Source: Gyrodactylus bullatarudis (Eukaryota > Platyhelminthes > Monogenea > Gyrodactylidea > Gyrodactylidae). Taken from it: DNA of 64,000 nucleotides. How positions within the stretch are numbered: position 1 is the first letter of the stretch; the number at the start of each line of letters is the position of its first letter. Position numbers and translations under genes: made by a program. The stretch covers positions 496,001-560,000 of the forward strand of contig SSNU01000294.1 of the NCBI GenBank assembly GCA_012064415.1, written 5' to 3'. Shown here one piece after another: positions 1-12,500 of the stretch. The notes beneath the pieces were generated by a model that saw only the letters and a list, made by a program, of their open reading frames with translations, had not been told where the DNA came from and did not search any database.

Positions 1-1060
1 GTTATTGAAATGGATGAACAGAAATATTTTTAATCGATAGTTTTCATATTGAATATCTTTTTTTACTTTTCAAAGAGTTAAGAATTTCATAGAAAAATGT
101 TATTTCCCCTATTTTTTCATTTAACTAAGAAAACTTGAAAATCGATTTCTTGTATCTCAATTCTCTAAATGGTACCATAAAAATTTCTTCCTTCAAATTT
201 AAAACAGAATTTGGTTCTTTATGTAAATAAATACTATTTACTAAATAGCTTACTAATCGATAATGAGGAGAAGTCAGAAACCTTATGATAGTATTTATAT
301 TTCAGATCTGAAATTGAACGAAAATTCGAGGCAAAGCAATTGTATTTATTCACTGCATGAAACTGAGTAAGTTCACTTATGAAAAACCTTTCTCTTCTTC
401 ATTAGATTTGAGATTTTCTAAATTGAGTATCTTGTAAAGGAGTATAAACATAAAAGTACATGACTTTTTCATTATTTTAGAGACTCAAATTAAGACTATT
501 TTCAAAGGTACTTAGAATTACGATTTTTAAATATTGTTTTCTTCAATAGATATCAAGTTAGACTAAGCTTCGGGAAATTCCTGATACTTTAAATTCCTGC
601 AAAAATTATTACTAAAAAATTGCAGAAATAAAGAATTTTAAACAGAAAATTTAATATTTTCTAGCTATTTCTCTTTAGCTCACCAGAAATGATGTTATGA
701 TAAGAAAATATCAAAAATTAATTTATTCAATACGATACTTGAGTCATAGAAGAAGATTTTCTGGCTTAGGTTTTTCATTAATAAAAGATTTTATATTGTT
801 CCTCTTTTATCAGATATTTCAAGTTGAAGCGTATAGAAAAAGGTCCAACTCTTGGTTTTATGTATGCAATAAATTAATAAATGTGTTATTCATTAGTTCT
901 CATATGTTAATGACACTTATAAACCGATAAATAAATCTCACTAAAATTATATGCATATTCATTTGCATGAACAGTCAACCACCCATAATACTGAATTTTC
1001 CTACCTTTACATGTTATTATATACATTTCAGTAGGAATAGATCAAAATATATATACAACT
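1..1060. other. Gene-free left end
   Basis: This is AT-rich sequence downstream of the 3' end of the minus-strand gene that stops at 1061. I see only short chance ORFs without domain character or splice context. Some of it is presumably 3' UTR of that gene. Confidence 0.5.
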
Positions 1061-4000
1061 TTATCGGAGTTTCTTAAAAGAGGGTGGCCATTGAGTTTCG
1101 GTTCCGACTGTAATTACAGTAACTCATTTATAGATTTTTTTTAATTTCATATTTCTTTAAAAATACCTATAAAGTTAAAATCATTTGAAATTTATTTTAC
1201 AGAATCAAACTTTTTCGCAGAATCAGGGATTTTCCGAAGCTCAAGTTAGACATTTTGAAATTTCCAAGGATCAACTCAAAAATTTTTTTCATTTTGAAAA
1301 TTGCAACAACTGATAAACCTAGAAAATTATCAGATTTGGAATCTGCGTAAAATTTTACATAATAATCAGTTTACTTTGAAGTTTAATTTTCAATTTCCTT
1401 CATTGTTATTTAATTTATTGGTTATCAAATTAAAATTACAGAAGGTTTTAAAAGCATCTATTTTTCACATCGGATCAAATCTTGTACAATGTTCTTATTG
1501 GCTATCAACATTTGTTATTTTAAAACGTTAATGGTTGATGAATGATCATGTGTCTGGCTTAAATTAAAATTGATGTTGCATTTACCTCTTGATTTCTCTA
1601 TTCAGTCTAATTCGACAAAAAAACTTGATTCATAACCAACATGACAATGTCCAAGGTCATATTATTTTGATTTTTCATTGTAATAGGTATTAAGAATTCT
1701 ATCAATTTTTTAAACTTACGATTTTTGCGTAAGTAATCATTTTGATCATAGTTAAAGCCATAATATCCTGCCTGTTGATTTGGATTTAAATAGTTTGGCT
1801 TTGACATTTCAGTGGGAATCGAAGCGATCGATGCAGTACGAACCGGTAGATTCCTAGAATTTGAATTGGAATACCCATCATAACCAGTGTTGTATCCAGT
1901 ATTGGAACTATTATTATATGAAGAACTATTCATATTGCTATAACTTGAATATGAGGACTGTACAGGGTCTGATTGATAATAATCTTGTTCAAAGTCGTCC
2001 ATTCTAGCTCTTCGTTGTTCTGATAATTGCAAAGATCGAATTTAAAATGAGTAGGTAATTCTTTTCAGTACATTTATATCAGATAAATAGAATCTGATTT
2101 GAGCAAACTAAACTTACTTTTCTGTTGGGTCAAGGCTTTAAATTCGTCCAGTACATTGGCCATGCCAGGAGGGGCATTGTTGATAGCCTTTTGAGTTTGC
2201 ATTGACAAAAAATGATTTTGCTTAGCTGAAGATATATTTTTCTGTATTGAATTAGCAACCGATTGGCCGTGAAGCGGGTTTGGCTGATTAAAATGAGTCG
2301 GATTAGCATTTTGACTTGTATTAATCGGTTTGGCCTTGTATAAAAATGGCTGACTAGCACTTTTATCCTCTACAACTCGTCCGAAGTTTGCCTTTGGACC
2401 TGGAGCTTTAAAATCCAAGATAAATAATTTTATTTGAAGTGAAAATTTAAGGCAAAATCAATTTTTTTCTAATGTATTCACAGATTTTTTCTAATTTGAG
2501 AAAATTTTTTGGACTATTTTTGGCATTAACCCTTTCAAATGCCTCTTAATTTGAATAGAAGTATCCAAATAGATTGTAATATTTTTTAAATGAAGTCTGT
2601 TGAAGAAGAAATCAATAAACTTGGATTACTATCCTCAGTCGATAATATAACAAATTTTTACATCGTCATTATCATCATCAAGCAGATGAAAGCAGACATT
2701 TCAAATGTAAATATAATATAAACGTCTTCTAAATAAGAAAAAAAATATTTCGACGGAGAAGTTTCTTAGTATAAATTCAAGGTTTCACTGTGTATGACAA
2801 TCTTAATTCCTTCAACTTGGTTCTTTTTATCTAAAGTGTGTGATTTTCACGAATTCTGTATTACATTAATCATAGATACCAATCCACACATTAGAAAGTT
2901 GTCTAACTTTTTCATTTACCAAGGAATTTTGGTTGAAACTACAAAACTAAATGAATTAGCAGACTTGAAAATATCGATTAATTTTTTTGCTTTGAAGAAA
3001 AACCACGAAAAAACGAATAAATTAGTATAAACTCCCATAATTTAATTACGCAATCTACAGTCAGTTGTAAATCCCGAAATTAATTCTATTCTTCTAAATT
3101 ATATTTTAACTCATCTTCTTAGAAAGAAGGTAAAAATTGAATCTCTAAACTCGAGAAAAAGTATTCGTTTCTCGTTCTTCATTTGACTTACCATCGTCAA
3201 TCTTTGTCACTGATTTCTCTTCAACTTCCATTTCCTGTATCAACCTGAGAAGCTCCTCCTGGTGAGCGTTCAACTTTTCATTTTCCTTATTTCTACATGC
3301 AAATAAATTCATTAAATTTAAAAATTAATTTTAATTAACTCGTAAAGTACTTCAGACATCTCTATGGCTAGGATTAGTTTTGTATTTGAAAGACAAACAC
3401 ACACTTTTTTTTTTTTGTTAGAAAGTATGATTTTATTGATTTATAAAAGATAAAATAAATAAATATAAATACAAATATATATACACAGCATCTCTGGATA
3501 TAATATGGCGGTTCGATAAAAAAAATTAAAAAAAAATTATAATAATTTGATTAATCTATGATCATGAAATATGTGTAATGAGTATTGTAGAAATATATAA
3601 ACCTTTCAAGAAATTTCATTAAACATTCTGGGATTAATGAAGATTAGCATAGAGGAGACTCTTAGAATAATCAAGTTTGGACCTAATGTGTGACATTATA
3701 GTTTTAATATTAGTTAGGTCGTGACAGTCTGATATTTTATATTTTTTATCAATCATATTATATGATGATAGTAAATAGTGATACACTACGATAAGTAGTC
3801 ACTAAATATTTGAGCTGAAATTTTTATTCATGTATATACTCGTAAATACTTAATTCAAAGGTTGAAAAGAGATCAGAAAATTATGCATTTGTACAATATT
3901 TGGGTGAAATTCTAAATTTATCATAAATGAAATTTATAAATAGAGGATTAAAAATTACATTGAATTTTATAATAAAGCTTTAGTTATTATTATACAGCTG

Positions 4001-5182
4001 GAATCCAGATTAAAAATCACACTTTGATCATAAAAAGAAAAATTTTGAACGCTTAATTAAGTTTTATCATAAAGTGATAAATTCTTCATTTTTCAAGTAT
4101 TTTGGATGATCAAAATTTCATTAATTTTCAATCATTAGTAGAAATGATCCAAATTTGACTTGAACAATTCTTCTAACGGTGCCTTTCAATCTGAATTCCA
4201 TTTTACTTGGTTGATCATAAATTCTTAGCTTCATTTTAAGATAAGATTTTTGAATAAAGGAATATTGAATACGAAATTAAAAAGAATCTTTGTAATGTAA
4301 ACCAACCCTGCTGTATTGTTCTCGAGGACTGATTTCATTTCGGTCTCCTCCATTTTATTATCTGAAAGTAAATAAATTTTATTTTTCCCACGATACCTTC
4401 ATAGCGGAAATTGACTAACGTTGATTGTTTGAATTGTTATTGGGGGATATCTAAGGTAAAATTTGTGTAAAAAAGGGATTAAATCATCTCAAATATGTAA
4501 ATGCAGTACACTCACACACTGTTCAGATTCTTGGTCTTCGTCTCTGAAAATAAAAAGGATAATGTAATCGCAAAATGGGAAAAATCTGTACACACAAACA
4601 CAAATTGTTCAGAGTAACTTTATTCATTCAAATTTGACGGCTATAGTTTTTTGATGAAACTTAAATGAATAGAAAAAATTTTTAAGCGAAATTGTTACAT
4701 GCCAAATTAAAGTGTGCTGAGAAGTTCAACCCTTGGTTATTACCTCTAGAAATTTATTCTCCATCAAGTGTGTCCAGCAAAATTTTACTTTAATTCCAGT
4801 TGGTAATCAAAACCTCTAAAAATTATTCTCATGTTGCAGAGTTTTATTCAAACAGTTTATGCTAAACAGGACTAATTGTATCCAGGGTAACCCAAAGGGT
4901 TAAATTCAAATAAAACTAGAATCAATCTAAATTATGTTTATTTCATAGAGATTATAGATTCAACTTAAATGATTGAAAAATAAATTTCAATTTGAGATTT
5001 TCACCAAATTTGCTATATATAAATACATCATTTCAATCTACTTACCAATACTCTAGATTTATAAAAGCACAAGTTTAAATTATAATTTAATAATTATTCT
5101 CTTCAACCATAAGCAGAAAATTAGGGGGGGGGGGCAAAATACAAATCAAATTTACTCACGCATTAGTGTAATCCTCGATCAT
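1061..5182 (-). CDS. Unrecognised Ser/Tyr/Asn-rich protein with N-terminal coiled coil (8 exons)
   Basis: Phase-consistent exons in transcript order: 5182-5160, 4543-4518, 4361-4307, 3292-3192, 2405-2118, 2019-1720, 1597-1586 and 1107-1061 (stop TAA). They sum to 852 nt, or 283 residues. The first part is acidic (MIEDYTNADEDQESE). It is followed by a charged probable coiled coil with LNAHQEELLRLIQEME, then a basic Asn/Gln-rich stretch (APGPKANFGRVVEDK) and a Ser/Tyr/Asn/Gly region with NTGYNTGYDGY. The C-terminus is VGTETQWPPSFKKLR. The middle exons are bounded by good GTAAG donors and pyrimidine-rich acceptors. The 5' end is less certain. The donor needed at 4518 is weaker than GTGAGT two bases on, which would shift the frame into a stop, so translation may instead begin at the ATG at 4353. 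A possible 54-nt exon near 5474-5421 does not join in frame and may be 5' UTR. The 12-nt microexon is inferred from phase. I recognise no known domain and assign no function. Confidence 0.6.
3403..3525. repeat. Possible dispersed repeat with T-run head
   Basis: A T-run followed by GTTAGAAA and an AT-rich body ending near GGTTCG resembles the stretch starting at about 30302, next to a piggyBac fragment. It lies in an intron of the left-hand gene. The similarity was judged by eye and is weak. It may be a SINE-like or piggyBac-derived piece. Confidence 0.25.
5124..5134. repeat. Poly-G/C homopolymer run
   Basis: An unbroken run of G in an otherwise AT-rich intron. It is a likely site of length polymorphism or sequencing error. 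Confidence 0.9.
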
Positions 5183-6552
5183 GGATGGCTCTGAACAGAT
5201 CAAGAGACATTAATCAATTCTGATAGCTACATATTATTATATTAATCTAACAGAGTTAATACGAAATTAACAGGTCATCAAAATATTTCTTATCTGATTC
5301 TCAACAAGTTGTAGTATCGATTAAAATATGTCAAAAAATTTTTATTGGATTTTTTGGAATCCTCATACACATAAAAAAATTCCCATCTACCCGTTAAATT
5401 TTGATCAAAAATACTTACAAATCTGGTAAAAATTTATCCAAACAAGTTCGTTTTTCTCTAAGGGGTATTTTTCTGTAATAATTTAGATTATCTTTACATT
5501 TTATCCAATGGGATCAAAGGTGCTTTTTGAAAGAAAAGGATCATTACGATTGGTCGATATCATGTGTTGTTTTGAAAATCAATATGATTGTTGGTAGTAG
5601 TTATCCTTGTAGGCGTATATCCTAGGAAAATCTTTGCAAGTAATTTCAAAATAGGTTTTTGTCTCACAACTATCTCAAGTTTGTATTGTATTCATTTATT
5701 TATTTGAGCTATTTTATCTATTAAGATGTATATAGATTTGTAGGATTTTCACTTTTAAATAGAATAATTTATTTAAGTACTTATCAATAAGTTACTTTTA
5801 AGTAATTATATTTTTATTATTACAGCAAAGATTTGCAATAGTCTAGAATCTAGATGAACCTAATTTAGTGTTCTTACTGATCATTGACTATAGACTAGAT
5901 TTTTATGAGAAATTCCTTAAAAAATCATTTACTAGTCAATTTTCATTTCTGACAGACTCTAACAACCAGATTTTTTGATGCAATAGTTTCTGGAATTAAA
6001 AATTTGAATTTTATTTCTTATAATTTAAATTCAGTCAGTAGAATCTAGATAAATAATTTTGTTGTGATTTGCTGATATTTCAAAATAAAATCATAAAAAT
6101 TTAATTATTTAATAATTATTATTAAAAGAACTGATTGGATTTAAGGCTTGGTAACTACGTAGGAATGAAACTTTCGAATCTACTCATGTTTTCAGGTATA
6201 GAAAAGATGATGGTTGAAAAGCTTAGTGCTAAATTCAAGGTATATTTGATGATTACTTAAGCCTATTCAATTAAGAGTTTATAACGATAGTAAACTCCAT
6301 CGTAAAAACTTGGGAAATTCAAGTCATTTCAGAATTGAAATAGTATCAGAAGCTTTCAATGGCATTTCTCAGATTGAAGTACATAAATTAGATAATGAGT
6401 TTCCAGAGACATAGATTGATCCGAAAATATCTGGAACAACAGTTTGGAACTTTTTATTCAATGTCAATTCAAGCCTTTGATGAGAAGGAGCACGCCAGGA
6501 CAAACCTCAGGTTACCTTGTGTAGGAAAAGTAGATAACTAGCAAGATTCATT

Positions 6553-7580
6553 TTATGAAACATATGCATGATATATTTGACAAAAGTCTTTGTAATATTC
6601 TTCAAAATTTTCTTTTTTAATTTTGATCGAATATGTTGTGGCTATCTTTGCACTTATAAAAAACATTGTGAACTCTAATGGTTTTGAACAGTAGTGTTGA
6701 ATATTTTCATTGAATAAATTTACAATATTAACAAGATAGTCCTTATCATATTTTACAGAAAATGTTACCGCATTATTACAACAATCCAAGCGAAGAACAA
6801 TTGAAAAATCTAGATTTTTATGTTTCTTAGATATTGGAAAAGGTGAACAGGTATTGAGCGAATTTTTCCAATGATTGATGAGCTGTCTTTGATCTTCAAA
6901 TTGTTTTTTACAGGGACATTTGTAACATGTTTTACGCCTTTTCAGTTTATATGTACGCAGTAGAACACCATACGAGTATCCTTCGACATTATGGTTCTCA
7001 AGAGAATGCATATGTGCGATAATTTTGCAAGGAAATGATGCCAGACAAACTGTACAAATCGGTATCTTTGAGTCTTTAAATAATGGCAAACTAACCAAGT
7101 CTGATGCAATTCTTGATATACAACGATTAATTATTTCTTGTTCAATTTGAGAAAACCCATAGTGTTGATTGTTCTGATAATGAAAAAATGCGTCTTCTTC
7201 AGAATAAAAAATTGCCTCGCATGAATTACAGCAAAATTTGTCATTATTATATTCAATTATTTCTAAATCCTTAGAAGATAAATCCTCCTGATTTTCTATT
7301 TTGAGAGAGCTATCACTAGAATATGGAAAACGGTCCGTACCAATAACTTGAATGCTCAAGTGAGAATTGCGTATTCTATTAAAAAGCTGAAGACCGGAGG
7401 AATCCAAATAATGAGGGTTCCAGAGATCTGAAAATCCATTCTGATATGTAGGTTCAGGATGAGAAGTTTGAGTTTCTGAAAAATAAAATGTTACATTTAT
7501 TCTTCAAGAATGTATAGATGAGTAATTTTCTGATATAATAAGAAAATTTAGTTACTTGGTACTCTGCTGCCAGGCATCAT
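6553..7580 (-). CDS. C2H2-type zinc-finger protein (2 exons)
   Basis: Exon 1 runs 7580-7556 (MMPGSRVP, donor GTAACT) and exon 2 runs 7475-6553. They join in phase (A|AA, Lys) to give about 315 residues. Three zinc-binding clusters are visible. The first is CNSCEAIFYSEEDAFFHYQ with a following His. The second is a clear finger, CTVCLASFPCKIIAHMHSLE, with its last His just after, spaced C-x2-C-x12-H-x4-H. The third, CYKCPCKKQFEDQ, leads to a His and a Cys with irregular spacing. There is no array of TGEKP-linked fingers. The C-terminal 120 residues have no finger and look globular (SIVLRLDCCNN, FTMFFISAKIATT). DNA or RNA binding is the family expectation. The specific function is unknown. The gene is head-to-head with ribonuclease kappa. 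The second ATG codon could also serve as start. Confidence 0.7.
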
Positions 7581-7685
7581 GAATTTTAAATTGGAACCAA
7601 ATATTAAAAGTTTAACGTTGGGTAGATATTTTTAATTTTTCTTGGGTAATAAATTCAAAATTTCAGAATAAATTTTCAAGGAATC
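7581..7685. promoter_or_regulatory. Probable shared (bidirectional) promoter
   Basis: Only 105 bp separate the start codons of the divergent zinc-finger gene (minus) and RNASEK (plus), so both 5' UTRs and core promoters must lie here unless upstream non-coding exons exist. I see no clear TATA box. Shared regulation is inferred from spacing alone. Confidence 0.45.
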
Positions 7686-8001
7686 ATGAGTAAAGTTTTT
7701 GTCGGTCCAAAATGTTCTGCTATCATTCTTTGTTTGGGTGTTTGGGGAGTCCTCATGCTAGTAAATAAATTATTCTTACATCTTTAAGGCATTAATGGGA
7801 GTCTTCGCTAGAACAAATTCCATAGCCTTTTTCGAAGACATTCCTTTCAATGAGACAAAGTTCGAAGAATCAAAATACTCCAAGGAATACATTGAACAAC
7901 AATATAACACAATGTCTACTAATTGTTTTATAGCTGCTGGCATGTACAGCCTTGTTGCTGGTTTTGGTGGTGTTATGTTTTTCCTAAATATGAGATCTTG
8001 A
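7686..8001 (+). CDS. RNASEK: Ribonuclease kappa (2 exons, 28-nt intron)
   Basis: Exon 1 is 7686-7760 and exon 2 is 7789-8001, encoding 95 residues, close to the usual length of about 98 for this family. The N-terminus has CGPK-like VGPKCSA, then a first membrane segment (IILCLGVWGVLMLALMGVF). The conserved EDIPF motif follows, then TNCFIAAGMY and a second membrane segment (SLVAGFGGVMFFLNM). Ribonuclease kappa is a small two-span membrane protein reported as an endoribonuclease and as a V-ATPase-associated component needed for endocytic uptake. The two parts align without gap to the family only if 7761-7788 is removed. That stretch starts GTAAAT, ends CTTTAAG and would otherwise cause a stop. 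An intron this short is unusual for an animal. Confidence 0.93.
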
Positions 8002-9593
8002 ATAATTTTTCTTAAAGAAAAGAAATTAGAAATATTCTTCATTGCATAATGTTACAAGATTATTTGTGATAAATCACTCTGATTATAATATTTTTCCAGT
8101 TGATCATCAATTATTTAAACTGGACATTTGAAATAAACTATTTATTCGAAATTATTATATCTGAAATTTACTAATAAATTTACAATCCTAAATGAAATGT
8201 TATTTTATGATTAATCTGCTGAAGCAGCTCTAACTACACATTGCAATCTTCAGATTAGGATTAATTTATAATGAGCAATATTTCACTATTCAACCAAACT
8301 TATTTAAATTGCTAAGGAGTTACCGTATTCACAAAAATTCAATTTTGTTTCGAGTGAACCATTAATTTAGGTTTAATCAAGGGAAAATCATTAAAACTTT
8401 TTGAATTGAGAGCGTGTAGATTTACTAAATCTTATTTAGTCTATGAATATACAACAGTGTGAATCTTTGCATGACTACTTTAGAGTAAGTACGATTAATA
8501 AAAATACGTAACGCAGTAGTTATATAGAAATAATCTTTATTATTTATGATATTATACATTCTTGCATATAGTTTTATTTATATATTATTCTCATTTGTTA
8601 ATATATATTTGAACTCTTATACGATTTTTTTCATTTAAAGTTAACATTTTCTATATGTATTTGTATATTCTTGAAATTTTTTATCTCTCAATTAGAAGTA
8701 TAGTGTGTTCTTGATTTTGTTTTTGTATAATAATTTCCTTAAAAACTCTATTTCAACATCATTTTTACTGTTATGCAAGAAAATTCCAAATTCATTTTAA
8801 ACAAACAATTCAAATTACAAAGAAGGGAATCTCATACTTTTTAAGGTTCCATGGGTTAGATCTCTTTCTCTGTTTCAGATATTGTTATTATATATTTATA
8901 TTCGAGAACAAGAAAAGTTTAAAAATAAACTCATAACAAAGGGGACAATATGACAGAATTTGACATTGATTCAATAACAGCTAGTAAAAAAGAGGATATT
9001 TTGGAAAAAAACTATTCAAGTTATAGTTATAGAATTATTCAAGAACTATTTAAAACAGCTAGGGAGGATGGGAAGATGGCTGCATTTTGTGGGTGTATTT
9101 CCTCATCTACGAATGCAAGAATTTCTGATCTGTTGGTAATACTAATTCAAGTGATAAAAAAAATTTTCAAGTTTTTCTTTAATGCGATAACAGGCTGAAG
9201 GGAAGGTAACTTTCTTTTGTTGAATCTGTTAATTTTGTTGAGATTTATAGAAAATAGAGAAATAAGTATTTGAGATTTAATATGATTCTAAAAATATACA
9301 TTGAATTTTGGCGCTTAAAATTTCAAATGTAAATGGGTGAGGACACATTTCGGGCAGTTTATGGAAAAAATCGGCAGGTGGTAATTTAAACAAGTGTTTG
9401 AATTCTGTTAATTAATATTAGAAGAAAGGTGGCTCAATATTCTTCATAGTGTCCATTACTATTAGATCGCAAGGATATAGAATTATAGAGAATTCGGGGA
9501 TAAGGGATTTATGAAACAGTCGAATGCTTGATGAATTGCAACGAATAAGGCGCTTAACAGCTATCGATACCTATTTGTTGCTTGAATTCATTA
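8002..9593. other. Intergenic region between RNASEK and the nuclear receptor
   Basis: This convergent spacer should hold the 3' UTRs of RNASEK (plus) and the receptor gene (minus). The only ORF of note is at 8950-9198 and is listed separately. The rest is AT-rich with no recognisable element. Confidence 0.5.
8950..9225 (+). CDS. Possible small hypothetical protein
   Basis: An ATG at 8950 opens a frame with reasonable composition (MTEFDIDSITASKKEDILEK, then FKTAREDGKMAAFCGCISS). Reading straight through stops at 9198. A GTAATA donor after 9135 and an AACAG acceptor at about 9192 would allow splicing to a short continuation ending with a stop near 9225. No domain is recognised and there is no membrane or signal segment up to the putative donor. 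The ORF sits in the spacer between two well-supported genes, so it could be a chance ORF. Confidence 0.25.
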
Positions 9594-12500
9594 TCAACTG
9601 TTTAAATTATTTTCAGATATTAGAGAAATGCCAACAGATGATGGTCGTTCAGGCCCATTATTACTCGAGGCACAAATCGTGGCAGAATTCTTATTTGTCA
9701 CGTCAATAGAATTATTATGACTAAATTGAATTGGAGATTCTGGAGCAGAGTTGAAGGTATATTGGTTCTCCTGAGGGACCATACTTGTATTCATTGATTG
9801 TGAAGGCATTTTTGCAGATTCATTGGAGGATTCCTCTTCCAAAAGACGAGCAATAGACACCTGGTGATCGTTGAGAGCTGAAAGAAATATATATTAGTTA
9901 TTTTTAATACATATAATAATACAAATTAGTCACGTGCCAAGAAAATTATTTGATTAAAAAACGTTTAGAATTTCGATCTTACTCTGTTGATCAATAATTT
10001 GATCCAAGTCAATGGATTGCAGTTTTTGTATTGAATTCAACACTGACATGAGCATAAGGCATCTTTCTGCTGACTTTAAACAACTAATCATGGTATCAGG
10101 ATTTCGAGAAATTTGTCTTTTGGCAACATACGATGACAGATTCTTTAGAACTTCATCTTCTAAATTCTTCAACTGTTCCTTGGTCTTATGATCTGACTTT
10201 TCAGCTGTTCAGAAGAAATATTTATTTCTGATAAATATCTGAATCATAACTCCAAAATGTTTCACAGAGAATAATTTGGTCATTATATCGAATAAAATGG
10301 AACAAATCAATATTTATTTCTAAAATTCTATTACATTTTTACTCAGTGAACTTATGATCCATACAAAGTTAAGGTCAGTATTTAGAGTTATTTTTAGATA
10401 TGCGATGTAAATCGTTATTGTAAAAGAATAACTTTGAATGGTATCAAATACTCACCCAGAAAACAGACCAAGAGACATCGGAGAAATTCAAATTCTTCAT
10501 TATTCAGTTCATTTTCGCAGCATTTATCAATCAGTTGAGTAATTTCCGTCCAGATGGGACTCAAACCGTTTTCTAGAACAGAGCAGAGTGGTTAGGGAAA
10601 ATGATTTTATTCAAACCACAAAAGAATTCACTTACCTGTATTCTGAAGATCTTTGATTTGAGAGGAGGCCAATTGTATAAGAATTATAATATACAGGTGA
10701 CGCCAGGTCTTGTGGATAATATCAAGCATTTCTGGTTTATCAAAAACACAAAAATGCTTATTATTAACCAGCCAGGTAACACAACCTCTCAATAAAGTAC
10801 TGCTGTTATTTTGAATGCACTCTTCAAGGAGACGGTTTTTCGAATACTTTTCGTTCCCCAGGGAACTATCGACATCAACCTGATTTTTGATCTTTTTTCC
10901 TATGGTTTGATTTGATTGTGTGGAGGGATTTCGTTTGCGGTCATTCACTGTTGAAGAAAATTAAAATTGAGCAATTTTCAACAGATTTCTCGAAAAATTC
11001 CAAACAATGCTAAACCGATTCAACCTTTGTACTGGAAGTGGGGTACAAAAACGACCCGAAAACAACTCAATTATCATAGCTATAAAAGTCAAACATAATA
11101 TTCGGTTTGTGCTTCGGTCTATTTTTTCTCTCCCTTTATAATTCTTTCAAATTTATCTAGTTTAGGATACTAATTTTTAGTTGTTTTGCATACAACACGG
11201 TCATTTTGTATTGCCTAGCTATCTGAATGTAAGTCTCAAAAAGGCGAGAAGACGATAGTTATTATAAAATCTATAAAATAAAAGATTCCTGAAAATTTTC
11301 AAGTGCTACCCGAAAAGAAAACTTGTGAAAATGTTCTCGAGTGTCAATATTTTCTGGGTCGTCACTTTCGACCCCATCTTCTCATTCATTTAATAGGAAA
11401 GTTGATTAAATAGCTACTAGGATTAGGATAAAATGAGCTAGTCTTTCTCTTCTAAGAGGAACTCACCAGTCAAGTCTAATTTTTCATTTTCCTTGCCGAG
11501 TAACTGTAAAAGATTTGGTGAAGCGAGGGGATTTTGACTTTTTAACTCGTTAACTCCGCCAGTTCTTGACGAATCATTCTTTTTTGCTAGAGAGATGAGA
11601 TATCTGCACATTGTTTCATAGTCTTTGCTAACTTTGGCTGCTGCAGGATCAGGATTGAATGGAGACTTTTTCTAGAAAACATATTGCTCAATCACACACC
11701 CTCACAAGGAATAATTTTAACTCTTTATTATTTTTATTTATTAGACAAATATTTTTTCCCCGAAAACCTTTCTATTTTATGATTCCAATAGATTCTTTAT
11801 GTTAGGTAATCACTGTCTTTGAAAACTAAATTTAGAAATTTCGATATTCTGATATGCATAAATCCCTAAAATTCCCCAAATTAAAAAAGATGATAGCGTA
11901 TCCAATCATTTCTCGTTGTAAAATTAGATTTTTATCATTGAAATTATGCATAAATAAATAAAATTTAAAACATAATGTTTAACAGGAATTAAAAAAAATC
12001 GTATTTTCTATCAAATGAATGCATAAACTCGAAAAGTTAAAAACTATTTCTTACCCTATTATTCATCAAAATAATTTCATGACTCTAAAGTCTTAAAAAT
12101 ATTCAAAGTTAGATAACTACAAAGCCTCTGTACTTTATTTTGTTGTTAGTATTATTATTTTGTAAGATAAATCGATTGATTTAAATGGTGAAAGAATATT
12201 TATAAAATGTACTACTTGTTAAATCCATAGTAGAAGAAACACTTAAGAAATAGGATAAGAAATACTGCTGTACTTTAGGCTTGATCTTACTTCTACTACT
12301 AGAGTGTATCAAATTCATTTCTATAAAAGTACTCTTTTACTTCTCTTGATGTTGAGTGTGTGTTGGTTTGAATGTAATTGCATTGTATCTTGAAAAAAAT
12401 TGGGATCCATTTTTTATGCTATTTATTAATCTATATTAAGACAAATTCTAGAGGTAGAAAAGTTTCCAGCATACATTCACACAATAAAGTACGGTAAATA

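Noticed and set aside
697..930. Plus-strand ORF of 77 codons
   Set aside because: Basic and aromatic-rich composition typical of AT-rich non-coding DNA; no domain or splice context.
1301..1531. Plus-strand ORF overlapping an intron of the left-hand gene
   Set aside because: It lies in a predicted minus-strand intron and has no recognisable features.
2525..2545. TTAACCCTTTCAAATGCC, resembling a piggyBac terminus
   Set aside because: Only about ten bases match the terminus at 32 kb and no partner end or transposase is near.
2794..3030. Plus-strand ORF of 78 codons
   Set aside because: Antisense to an intron of the phase-supported minus-strand gene; no domain.
5421..5474. Possible coding exon KIPLREKRTCLDKFLPDL on the minus strand
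   Set aside because: Good splice signals, but joining it to the next exon gives a stop in every usable frame; at best a 5' UTR exon.
9524..9709. Plus-strand ORF at the 3' end of the receptor
   Set aside because: Antisense shadow of the last receptor exon.
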